Source: Sanguinoderma infundibulare (lineage: Eukaryota > Basidiomycota > Agaricomycetes > Polyporales > Polyporaceae). From it: a stretch of 64,000 nucleotides of DNA. A program made the translations under genes and the position numbers. Positions 35,137 through 45,632 of the stretch are shown one piece after another; position 1 is the stretch's first letter, and every line of letters starts with the position of its first letter. The notes below the pieces were generated by a model, which worked only from the letters and a program-made list of their open reading frames with translations, had not been told where the DNA came from and searched no databases. Location: positions 372,001 through 436,000 of the forward strand of contig JAVLRN010000012.1 in the NCBI GenBank assembly GCA_032821775.1, written 5' to 3'.

Positions 35137-35564
35137 TGTTGGCAGCAGTGGGCCCAGGAGTGGTCACAATGGCCTATGTTGAGCTCTGTGAAGTCTATAC
35201 ATTGCCAGGGATGCTAACTACTCACCTATGTTGAGCTCTGTAAAGTCTAAGGACTGACAGAGCATGACACAGGTGTGCTAAGGCCATGCTGATCATATGG
35301 CTATGTTGCATATATGTCCAAACACCTTTAGCACTGAACTGGCACCTGCATGACAAGAAATGACAGAGATATGAACTAAGGTAAACTAGGAGCTGTATCT
35401 AGGCTAGAACTGTGCAGGAATGTAATATAGGCAATAACTATGGAAGGAGGGATGCTACAGCTAAGTGAAAAATATTGTAGGTAGGGAAACATGTAAGAAA
35501 TGACTCATCAAAGTGGAGACTTGATATGGGCAAAGGAGCCACCACTAGAGTGGCAACTTCAACA
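35137..35564 (-). mobile_element. Copia-family LTR in minus orientation
   Basis: Reads TGTTGGCAGCAGTGGGCCC at the left and GTGGCAACTTCAACA at the right, the reverse complement of the copia LTR at 44985. CpG sites have become CA or TG. It abuts a plus-strand copia pol fragment, so the junction is a rearrangement rather than an ordinary element end. Confidence 0.85.
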
Positions 35565-35742
35565 TCATCATCCCTGTCTTTGTTAACAGCATTACCATTG
35601 CAGGGCTGCAATCCAGCATGTCAAGGATGACTTCCAGGCACACTTCAAGCTGCAAGACCTTGACCCCACCTCCTGGCTGTTTGGTGTCTGTATTGAGCAT
35701 GACAGGTTGAAGCATTCCCTGTCTATCTCACAGTGTCAGTAT
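35565..35742 (+). pseudogene. Copia reverse transcriptase fragment
   Basis: This aligns without gaps of note to the intact copia pol at about 49295-49480: CATCCCTGTCTTTGT, ATCCAGCATGTCAAGGATGA, CACTTCAAGCTGCA and GTCTATCTCACAG. It covers the segment just before and after the FVDD active site. Nearly every CpG of the intact copy is TG or CA here. The fragment stops abruptly at CAGTGTCAGTATA. Confidence 0.85.
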
Positions 35743-37980
35743 ACCCAACCAGGGTTGCACACTGGATGCGAAGGGTGTGAATGTACTCCTTCTGCACCAG
35801 CAACAGGTCAAGGCAGTTAAAGTCATCATCATCAACCCCCGAGGTTATGTTGCCTTGCCCAGCAATGCAGGTGTTAGTGCCAACAGCGAGGAGTGGGAGA
35901 CCCTTGCCAGCGAGGGCACGATGGAAATTGACAACCAGTGATGAGAGGTGGACTGCAGTGGAGTGGGCAAAGAGGAGGTCGGCACCTGTAGCAGAAGTGG
36001 AGGAAGGGTCCATAATGGAATTGGTGACCAGGTTAGCAATGGTGCACAGGAAGTCAGGACCGGAGACAGCACACACTGGGCAGAGCTTCCAGGTTGAAGG
36101 CATCAGCACCTTTGGCTTGTGTGGCCTAGGGCGAGGGAAAGTCACCTGAAGGATGGACCTCCGGTCACTAATCTTCCACCCCTTGGTCTTGCCAGCCTCA
36201 ACTAAGTAACAAGGAGGTCAGACTGCCATTCCACCTGTGACAGTCATCAGTGCTGGCAACAAAGGAGAAGGGCTGATAAGGCTGAGCATAGGTCCAGGTT
36301 ATGTCACAGGTAACCTAGATCTGACCTGCAGAATTGCCTACAGGTTAATAACTTGTAGGTTTAGATACCTACATTATGAATCAGCTGCAAATCTGAATTA
36401 GCCATTTTATAAGATATCACAGGTTAGGTTTTAGATCACCTGCAAAGTGACCTGTATTTTTGTTTATCTATAAATATTTACTAGGCTCTTTAACATCTTT
36501 TTTCACTATTTCTAGTCTGTTTGAAACTATTTGATAAAATCAATAATGTTATCTATAATTTATAGGTCTTTGATTTGTAAGTTTAGGTTAAAAATTGACT
36601 TGATTCATACAGTTTCCAATCAAAGTCTCAAAAGCTGACAAACTCACAGGTTCAGATCTAAATCAACTATAGGTTAATCTATGCCCAGCTTTAAGGACTG
36701 AGCGACTCACTACAATCAAACTTGTGCTGGTCAAATCAAATTGCATACTGCTCCTTGATCAACAGGCAGGCCTTCTTGCCATTGAAGCACTTGATGCATT
36801 TATTGTGACCAGGCCACAGGATGCAGCAGATGTTGTGCTGCTCTCCACAGCGATCACACTGAAAAGGGTATGAGTCATGACCTGGGAGTAGGAACAAGTG
36901 AGCAACTCACCATATATAGTGACAAGTCAATTGAAGGGAGCTCCTCTTCCTCCTTCTCCTTCTCCTCCTCTGCTGAGGGTGGCGGCATGATGACTGCTGA
37001 CTTTTTATTAGTTTTCCCACGACTAAGGGTGGCCTGGTGCGACTTCTTTTTGGGGGCTGGCTTGCCAGCTGTGCCATCACCCACAACCTCAATAGAACCA
37101 GAGGACAAGCATGGTGTCCAGCAGTGCTTGTTCAAGTGGTTGATCAGTGGGTGGCAGACCAGTCAGTGGTAGGGCATGAGCAGCAGCAACAGTGGGTGCA
37201 ATGCTGATGACAGTTGCAAGGGTGGCAGCAGTGGTGAGGGCTGCAGATGCAGTAGACATGTTCTGCGATGCCAAGGGCAATGTTGCAGGACCTATAGTGG
37301 GAGGTGGAGGGGAGATGGCAAGCTGGGTGACCCTGGCAGTGATGTCAGGTATAAAAGGTTGAGGGCTGATGGTGGATGTAGTTACGGTGGTGTCTGCAGG
37401 CTGGGGTCAGTTGCAGGTGAGGGTAAGGAGGTGGGTGATGCACTCATGGCATGTGGTGTCAGCAGCTTCAGCATGCACCTGTCACTCATACATGGCCAGC
37501 AACTGTGGACTGGCCCATCTGGGCCACTCATGGGAAACTGAACTGAAGAACACTATATGCTCAGTAATTATGTAGTCAGCGACAGCATCGATGTCCTCAG
37601 AAGCAGCGCCTGTGGTGACTTAAACATGCTGCAACAAAAGGGGGTCAGCACTGACAAGGGCAAAGAGAGTGTGACTTACAATCAAGTCAGTGATCATCTC
37701 CTGCCAGGTCTGGTGGTTCTTCTTGGACTGACCTGGGCTGTTAAATGTGTAGGCTATGAGTGTATTGACATCGGCCTGAGCATTGTTGAGAGCAGCCTGG
37801 ATGGCATCGGTGGCAGTCACATGCGACTTCCCCTTTGAGGTGATAGAGTTGGCAAATATAGTCAAATGAGGAGGTGGAGTGGTCAAGGGTGAAAGGAAAG
37901 CAGAGATGAGGTGAAAGCAACCCCCAGAAGGACAAGGTCCTTTTATGTGGCACATGGTGACTAGGACAACTTCTCATGCC
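35743..37980 (-). pseudogene. Relic gene with Zn2Cys6-like cluster (locus 2)
   Basis: Minus-strand frames run from about 37955 (TPPPHLTIFANSITSKGKSH, NSPGQSKKNHQTWQEMITDL) through an Ala/Thr-rich part (37089-37280) and a Lys/Glu-rich part (GKPAPKKKSHQATLSRGKTN, AEEEKEKEEEELPSIDLSLY). That ends at a donor, and after acceptor CCCTTTTCAG comes CDRCGEQHNIC..GHNKCIKCFNGKKAC (about 36745-36862). The spacing is CX2CX6CX9CX2CX6C. A hAT-type MITE (36277-36693) then interrupts it. To its left, 35743-36170 reads TFPRPRPHKPKVLMPSTWKL and later LNCLDLLLVQKEYIHTLR-like sequence. It keeps more CpG than its surroundings. Frames shift several times, so I call it a pseudogene. The overall layout resembles anonymous agaricomycete genes with a cysteine cluster; function is unknown. 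Confidence 0.5.
36277..36693 (+). mobile_element. hAT-type MITE N1, copy 1 (417 bp)
   Basis: Ends TAAGGCTGAGCATAGG and CCTATGCCCAGCTTTA-like (here ATCTATGCCCAGCTTTA) are inverted repeats. Flanks agggctga (36269-36276) and aggactga (36694-36701) make an 8-bp duplication with one transition. No coding capacity. Inserted in the cysteine-cluster relic. Confidence 0.9.
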
Positions 37981-38218
37981 AAACTCTCATCACATGACTG
38001 GAGTTGTGAGGTTATTCATTTAGGGTCACCCATTGTCACATGACAGGTTAAATAGTTTCCTTACTGGTCAAGAAGCACAAGAAAACATCTAATGTAGGTT
38101 GCTGCCTATCAAGCTGTCAAGAATAGAAGGTCGTGTGGCCACAGCACCTGCGACACATGGAGTTTCACTCGGCAACTGAGGACAGTTAAGATCTCAGTGA
38201 GGGGGAGGTGATATGCAC
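37981..38218. other. Short unassigned stretch
   Basis: Between the relic gene and the 0.95 kb repeat; no feature seen. Confidence 0.3.
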
Positions 38219-39157
38219 CTGGCCCTTCTGGCTATAGAAGCTGACATGACTATCTCTTCTAGGTCAGCCACCATGACTTTGCAACTTTGCAACTTTGCAG
38301 AGAATGCCAGGTGCTGATGACATCAGAGGTCACTCAATGCACTGATAGCTCAGGATACTGTGCAGGTCTAGAATGCTGGCCATGTGTGTAGGCATCGAGC
38401 CCAGACTACTGAAGATGCCAATCGGGTCTGAACCTCAAGGCTACTGCAACCTGGTCTGACTGTCTGTGCTGACCGCAAGACAGCACAGTGGTGGGCCATA
38501 AATTAAGTTGCCCAATTGTCTCTTTGGTTGCATCGCATGGCCAATCACAGATCATCTCTCACAAGTTGGCTTATGTGACAGGTATCAGTCATGATGACTG
38601 GGGCTAACAAGTCGTGTGACCACATAATCTGACTAAATGCTATTAAGGCAAGCTAACCATGGGTCACCCAATTATGTTGTGACCACACAATGGTTGCTGG
38701 AGTTCTAAAGGGTTTCTGACACAGGTTTTGTGATTGCTCCTAGTTGCAAGGTAGCCTAGTCCATAGCAGTCACAGATAGCTACAGTTGCTGATGTACTTA
38801 ACCTCTCTCTCTGCCATTCAAGTAGACAATCTTGGACCCTCACCCTTTACCTTTTATTTCTTTAATGAGCAACTGCGATTCGACTCTGTCTTCAATCAGA
38901 CATTGTCTGCAACCTGTGACAGCAACTTGTGACCAACTAACTTGTAACAGTGACAGCGACTCATCACACGACTTTTGCCATGACTTTCGACCTTTGACTC
39001 TACACACTCCTTTTTCCCTTTTCTGGCACTGGTTATAATTGCGATTAAAGGAAATTCAAGACCATACTGGCCTCTGACACCAGTGACATCACTCCAACCT
39101 CACCACCCTCAGTCCTCAGTCATCCCAACTGTACACAGGCCCTGGAATAGTGTATCA
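38219..39157. repeat. 0.95 kb dispersed repeat, copy 2
   Basis: Matches 8125-9083 throughout, from TGATATGCACCTGG to ATAGTGTATCA, with more CpG lost than in copy 1. It directly abuts the left-truncated N2 element. Confidence 0.6.
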
Positions 39158-39159
39158 AC

Positions 39160-41231
39160 AGGCCACCTGTAGGTTGACCTGAATCTGTACCTGTGGATAT
39201 TGGGGCCTCAGAGGGCTTGACCTGGACCTGTGCAGGTCAAGACCTGTACTGACCCATACCCATAGACCTTTGACCTGTTACCCATAGATTTACCCACACA
39301 AAGACCTGTATCTATGGATACCTGCAAAAGTTACAAAATACACACAAATTAAAGCTGTTTTATTTAAAATATTCACTCAATTGTGTCCTCTATTGAAACA
39401 ATCATCAAGGTTCAATCTAACCATTATATTTCTGAATATAAATCTAATGCTACTGAGATCACTACATAGTATGTGTATGCTCTCCTAATTCCCTTTTGCT
39501 GTTAACATCCTCCTCTGTCAATAATGCCAGTCTTAGAAGATAAGTGCCTTATCAGAACCAGCAGAAACAAGGTTCTTTGATAAGAGCACAACTGCATAAA
39601 TATTATTGAAGTGATCTATAATCTGCTGCAGAGGGGTAAAGGTAAGTAAAAAGAAGAGATAGACACATTATGCAGTGTGCTATAAGGCTCACTTATCCAA
39701 TATTATAAAAGCTGACAATAAAAATCTCTATGCCTATGAGTGTCATGCACGGTGTATGACTGATCTGTTAGACAGGTACAGGCTGGCAGGAGAGCTGATT
39801 CAGCACTGAAACTGCCTTAGCTCTGAAGAACCTATCTTTAGATTCAGAGAGCTGCCAGGGCAAAGAGAGGACAGGGAGTCAGTTCAGAAAGGACCTGGGG
39901 AGGAAGGCAAGAGTTCAAGGTGCAGGATGTGTACCAGGCATTATATAATCTAGTATGGACTCTACATGTACTCTCTATTCATTTGCTATGCTGTATAGAT
40001 GATTTGGTTCTTGACATGTGACCTGAAAAGGCTGACTAAGGTTCAAGGATGATAACTGATACACATTACTGTACACATGCTCAGTCAGCACAGGTTTTTC
40101 CCTTTTGTATGATGGGACTTTATTGTTATTTGAGAATGACTATTATACTCTATCCTTTTATCCTTTGAGCATTCCCACACTATAGACTTTAACCTATTAT
40201 TCCTCATACTTAATTGTTTGAGGATAACTTTTATCCTGATCTATTGTACTTGAGAATATTCTCAGATATATAGCACAATGCTTGTGCATATTTCATTGTA
40301 TGGATATGTTATTTCCATGCTGATTGGTGGACTATTGTTTATTCCTTTATTATTCATAGGATTATTTCTCACAGTCTGCATATACTCATTGTCCTTGGAC
40401 AATGAGCACTTTAACAGTATTGTGCTATTTTTAGATACAGTATTGTGTCTATAGCCTATTGTCCAGACTTAGCACAATAGCACAATAGCCTGTTTATTTG
40501 TATTTGGTTCTAGATAGCTACTAGTATATAAGGACCTCAGCTGGGTCCCTCAAAAATGACAACTCAGTTTCCCCCAAAACTGTGTCCCACCTCTGACAGG
40601 TGTTTCTGGTGCAACTGTGCACAATAGCCTTCCCCCCTGAGAGTTAGAAAGCCTCTGACAGGCTTGCTCTCTATTATCCCCTTCCTTATCTTACCTTTAC
40701 CTATCATCTCCCATACCTCTGATCACTATCACGGACACCTGGAGGAATATCTAACCTAAAGTCTGGTCTAATTACTTTAGGCACATATTATCTAGTAGTA
40801 GTTTCTATTAGGTAGTTTGTGCATATCTCATGAGTGAACATAAGCTGATAGAATTGAAGCTATAAAATCACTATATATCCTCATATATGAGTTAAACTTT
40901 AGATTAGGTGCAAAGTTTACACACCTGTATAGGCTGAAGAGGAGGCTGATGGCAATACACCAGGCATCATAGCCCAATCCAATAGTCTCTACTGCACTTA
41001 TTGTGAATAAATAGATCATACAGACCACTTATTAGAGATATACAGACTACTTATTTTCTTTAAAAAACCTATAGATGACCTGCAGATAACCCACAGCCTT
41101 AAAACCTCTGACCTGGATCTGTGCCTGACCCATGCACCAGGTATTCATACATACAAGATCCATACCCACAGGTCCAGATCCAGGTATATATGGATATACT
41201 TGCAAAGAACTTATACCCACATTCAGTCTTA
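39160..41231 (+). mobile_element. hAT-type element N2, copy 3, left-truncated
   Basis: It matches copy 1 (14690-16799) from about 20 bp inside its left end (GGTTGACCTGAATCTGTACC) to the right terminus CCACATTCAGTCTTA. The left terminus is lost at the junction with the 0.95 kb repeat. It carries the LTR insertion 39741-40830, at a different site from the LTR in copy 1. It ends in gypsy pol sequence. Confidence 0.8.
39741..40830 (+). mobile_element. 1.09 kb solo LTR, copy D
   Basis: Starts TGTCATGCACGG and ends GCATATCTCA; flanked by tgag on both sides (39737-39740, 40831-40834), a perfect 4-bp duplication. The empty site is visible in N2 copy 1, where the corresponding sequence (GGCTATAAGTAAATATAAGC) is uninterrupted. 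Confidence 0.92.
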
Positions 41232-41700
41232 ATACAGGGCTTTCAATAAATCAACATTTTAGCTCATTTAAGGCAGTCTGCTCCTCCTCATCCCATTGCC
41301 AAGGGGTGTTACCATGAGATGGTCCAGGGGTTTACAGATTGCACTAAAGTCCTTTATGAATTGTCAGTAGAAGTTCACAAAGCTATGGAACTTTTGGATA
41401 TCTGATGCATTTTTAAGGACTGGCCATTCAGTGATACCTTTAATCTTTACTGAATCCATCTCTATGTGATTCTTCAAGATGAACATGCCTACATACTCAA
41501 CCTTAGGTTGCTTAAACTTGCACTTCTCTGACTTGCAGAATAAATCATGTTTTCACAGACACTTCAGGACCTTGTGCAACAAGGCTTGATGCTCTGTTAA
41601 GTCATTAGAGAAGATGAGGATGTCATCAAGGTAAATTGTCATCTTCCCTTCAACTATGAGGTCCTTGAAGATGTCATTCATATATGCAGAAAATGTGCTA

Positions 41701-42117
41701 TAAGGCTAAGCATAGGTCCAGATTATGTCACAGGTAACCTAGATCTGACCTGCAGAATTGCCTACAGGTTAATAACTTGTAGGTTCAGATACCTACATTA
41801 TAAATCAGCTGCAAATCTGAATCAGCCATTTTATAACATATCACAGATTAGGTTTTAGATCACCTGCAAAGTGACCTGTATTTTTATTCATCTATAAATA
41901 TTTATTAGGCTCTTTAACAGCTTTGTTCACTATTTCTAGTCTATTTGAAACTATTTAGTAAAATCAATAATGTTACCTATGATTTATAGGTCTTTGATTT
42001 GTAAGTTTAGGTTAAAAATTGATTTGATTCATACAGTTCTCAATTAAAGTCTCAAAAGCTGACAAACTCACAGGTTCAGATCTAAATCAACTATAGGTTA
42101 ACCTATGCCCAGCTTTA
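41701..42117 (+). mobile_element. hAT-type MITE N1, copy 2 (417 bp)
   Basis: Ends TAAGGCTAAGCATAGG and CCTATGCCCAGCTTTA. Flanked by a perfect 8-bp duplication, atgtgcta (41693-41700 and 42118-42125). It interrupts gypsy reverse transcriptase. Confidence 0.95.
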
Positions 42118-43623
42118 ATGTGCTATATAAGTTTATAAGTTCAAAGTACATGACATTTGGCTCATACAACCCTCAATTGGTTACAAATGCCACCTTCCAC
42201 TTGTCACCAGTCTTAATCTATATATTGTTGTACCCTTAGCAAATGTCAAATTTGGTGAAGTATTTGACCTTCTTGAGTCAATCCACAAGTTTTGACATCA
42301 ATGGCAGTGGATATTGGTTCTTAATGATGATTGTATTGAGTCTCTGATAGTCCTATATAGGATATAGACTATCATTCTTCTTTTTAACAAAGAAGAACAG
42401 TGAAAACATCAGTGACTTTGACTTGCAAATATATTCTTTGGCCAAATTCTTAGCAAAGAACTTGTCAAGCTCAGCTTGTTCATTGAGTGATAGGGGGTAC
42501 ACTTTGGAGTGAAACATCTTTGCCTGGGGCACTAATTCTATAGCATGATTATAAGGACCATGACTTGATAGATGTTCTGACACTTCTTTCGAGAACATGC
42601 TAAGAAATTTATAATAGTGCTTTGACACAATCTCCTTGACAGAGCAAGATTCCTTCTTCTGGTACTCTTGTTCTGCAAGCTGTTGAGAGTATGTGAAGCT
42701 AGCTGAGGAGCATTGTGTAGGGTATGCCCCTTGGTCCAGGCATCAAGGAGAGATTGTTCAGTTTTATCCCACTTCTTGAAATCTGGTGACAAGGGCTAAT
42801 CATCTTCATCCAGGCACTCCTCGACCATTACAGCTGTGCACACTTAACCAACCTTTTTAACCTTCCTTATCCACTTAAGACTTCAATGCACCATAGACCA
42901 TACCCTTGTATCATGCATCTCAGTCTTAGCAGGCTTAGAGGCCTTTCAGTTAACCAGGGCAGCTGGGTATATATCCAGACACCTCAACAGGTGCAGTGAA
43001 CCATGCTTCCAGTCTATCTTAGGATTGTGTTTGCACAGCCAGGGCCCAGTTTAGTCCAATGATCACATCTTTCTCTCCTATATCCATCACTACAAACACC
43101 ACCTTCTCTTGGTGGTCACCAATTGCTATATTCAACATGGCAACTTCAGTAATCATACCATCATAGAATCATACCATCATAGTTCTTGGTACCACCAATG
43201 TTGTACAGTGAAATTGGCCTTGCCAACTTCCTTGTGGTTACATGGTTCTGCTTGACAAACCATCAATGGAGAAACTTTGTGGTGACCCCACAATTAACTA
43301 TAGCCACCACATCCTTTTGCTGCTGCTTGCTGATAAGTTGTACTGGAATATAGAAGTGCTGTCTGTCATGATTGACTTTATAAATAAATGAGGACCCCAG
43401 TACAGCATAACAACTATTGGTACAAGAGCCAGCACACACAGTGTCCAATGTGGCTTGAATCAAAAATCCTCCTTCACTATGGTCATTGTGGCAATCCTTT
43501 CCTCAAGGCTCTTGAGCTGCAGGTCCTCTGAGGACAACAATGCGACCTTCTCCTTGTCCTTCTTGAGAGATCTGCAGTTGACCTTACAGTGCCCTTTTTT
43601 GGCACAATTTCAGCAATTTCCCA

Positions 43624-44040
43624 TAAGGCTGGGCATAGGTTAACCTATAGTTGATTCAGATCTAAACCTGTGAGTTTGTCAGCTTTTGAGACTTTGATTG
43701 GGAACTGTATGAATCAAATCAATTTTTAATCTAAACTTATAAATCAAAGACCTATAAATCATAGGTAACATTATTGATTTTACTAAATAGTTTCAAATAG
43801 ACTAGAAATAGTGAACAAAGATGTTAAAGAGCCTAATAAATATTTATAGATAAATAAAAATACAGGTCACTTTGCAGGTGATCTAAAACCTAATCTGTGA
43901 TATGTTATAAAATGGCTGATTCAGATTTGCAGCTGATTCATGATATAGGTATCTGAACTGACAAGTTATTAACCTGTAGGCAATTCTGCAGGTCAGATCT
44001 AGGTAACCTGTGATATAACCTGGACCTATGCTCAGCCTTA
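43624..44040 (-). mobile_element. hAT-type MITE N1, copy 3 (417 bp)
   Basis: Reverse orientation: TAAGGCTGGGCATAGG on the left, CCTATGCTCAGCCTTA on the right. Flanks atttccca (43616-43623) and attttcca (44041-44048) form an 8-bp duplication with one transition. It separates gag from its zinc knuckle in the gypsy relic. Confidence 0.92.
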
Positions 44041-44690
44041 ATTTTCCATGATGGGGCCAGTTGCTACCACCTTCTGCCCTTGAAGAACTTGAGACACTCC
44101 TTATCCCTCATAGCAAATTGCTGATTAAGTGACAAGGCCATGGTCTGCATCTTCATAAGGGTGGAGATATTGTGGGCAGTGATTGTGAATTTGTCCTTGA
44201 GTTTGGAGAGTAGATCAGAGCAGTACTGCTCATGCTTGTCCTTATTAGAGAACTTGATGCAGGCAGTAAGGGTTGTTAAATTGGGCAGTGTACTCCTTGA
44301 CAGTGCCAACATGATGTGAGGTCTTTCTTAATTTGATCAAAATTATGATGGCATCCTGTTCATCCTCGGCTGTGCAGAAGTGGGCCTTGAACTCCTTCTC
44401 AAAGGTGTTTACATCTACTCAAGGGGCGCCATCAGCAGCCTTGATAAGGAAAGGGTCAGCCCAGCTGACAGCATCCTCAGTAAAACAATTGAGGATCACC
44501 ATCCAGATATACAATGCATCAGTGCCCAGGCCATTGAGGATCTTGTAGTAGATCTTCACATTGCTGACAAATGTGAGGCCTTCCTGCACCTCTTTGCCAT
44601 CATACTCCTGTGGGGCAACCACATTGAGGAGTTTGAAGACATTAAACATAAAGGCAGTCATGGTGGTCATAGTGGTCACAGTGAGTAGGG

Positions 44691-44984
44691 GATTTGGATT
44701 CAGGTTTGGATTAGATGGTTAAGTAACCACCATTTGCAGGGGGATAGGATTGGGAGTCAGTATCAACACAGGCTTAATCAATGCCAGCTTTGTGCAGGGA
44801 GGTGAGTTGAGACTAACAACTTGCAGGGCCTGAGAAGAGCTGCTCACCTGCACTTGAGAAAGCAAAGAAAACAATGCAACTGGGGAAGGGGGATTGGAGA
44901 CTCTCCACTGCTTGAGGTGTTTGTGAATGAGTCCAAAGGCTGTGGAAAGAGGGACACTTCTAATAGTGGAAGATCCCTTGGGAG
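44691..44984. other. Sequence between gypsy gag and copia
   Basis: CpG-poor, possibly the leader of the gypsy relic. Its last five bases, gggag, face ggaag after the copia element, a possible decayed 5-bp target duplication. Confidence 0.35.
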
Positions 44985-45411
44985 TGTTGAAGTCGCCGCT
45001 CTAGCAGTGGCGTTTATGCCCATATCAAGTCCCCACTTGGACCAGTCGTTACTTACATATTCCCCTACCTACCATATTTTTCGCTTAGCTGTAGCATCCC
45101 TCCTTCCATAGTTATCGCATTGTCTACATCACTGCACAGTTCTAGCCTAGTTAGAGCTCCTAGTTTACTTTAGTGCATATCTCTGTCATTTCTCGTCATG
45201 TAGGCGCCAGTTCAGCGCCATAGGTGTTTGGACATGTATGCTACCTACCCACGCGATCAGCGTGTCCTTAGCACGCCTGTGTCGTGCTCTGTTAGTCCTT
45301 AGACTTCACAGAGCTCGATACAGGTGAGTAGTTAGCTTTCCCTGCAATGTATAGACTTCACAGAGCTCGATACAGGCCTTGTGACTGCTCCTGGGCCCAC
45401 TGCAGCCAACA
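44985..45411 (+). repeat. Copia 5' LTR
   Basis: 427 bp, TGTTGAAGTCGCC to GCAGCCAACA. It contains two near-identical ACTTCACAGAGCTCGATACAGG segments about 50 bp apart near its 3' end. Confidence 0.93.
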
Positions 45412-45431
45412 GGTTATGAGCCCTGCGCTCT
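45412..45431 (+). promoter_or_regulatory. Primer-binding site, initiator tRNA-Met anticodon half
   Basis: GGTTATGAGCCCTGCGCTCT immediately follows the LTR. Its complement contains AGGGCTCATAACC, the anticodon stem-loop of eukaryotic initiator tRNA-Met. Drosophila copia and yeast Ty5 are known to prime minus-strand synthesis from such a tRNA half; here that is inferred from the match and its position. Confidence 0.8.
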
Positions 45432-45632
45432 GACAGCCTCAGGACGTTCAAACTCGCCTTCCCCACCGCTCTCAGTCCACCCCTACACCCTCATCTTCTC
45501 TGACACTCCTTGCTTGACCAATTTTTCATTCTGGACACCCTCTGCATCTTTCCACTCTCCTGGCTTCAGTTCTCATCCCCTCGCCTCGTCGTTTCGCCTG
45601 CTGAACGCGCGCCACGTCACTGCCCTACCACC

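Larger units (their letters stand above)
41232..44690 (-). pseudogene. Ty3/gypsy gag-pol relic
   Basis: Minus-strand pieces appear in the order gag, zinc knuckle, protease, reverse transcriptase. Gag (44419-44679) has VAPQEYDGKEVQEGLTFVSN, and 44064-44312 adds EQYCSDLLSKLKDKF. The zinc knuckle near 43575-43620 reads C-x-N-C-AKKGHCKVNC with TGA at 43610-43612 where Trp is expected. The protease-like part (43263-43463) has AIVNCGVTTKFL. Reverse transcriptase (42353-42628) has HGPYNHAIELVPQAKMFHSK, YPLSLNEQAELDKFF and FSLFFFVKKKNDSLYPI, and pieces reach WDEEEQTALNELK near 41270. Two hAT-type MITEs are inserted (41701-42117, 43624-44040). Stops and frameshifts throughout. This would be the catalytic polyprotein of a gypsy element; no LTRs are placed. 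Confidence 0.85.
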
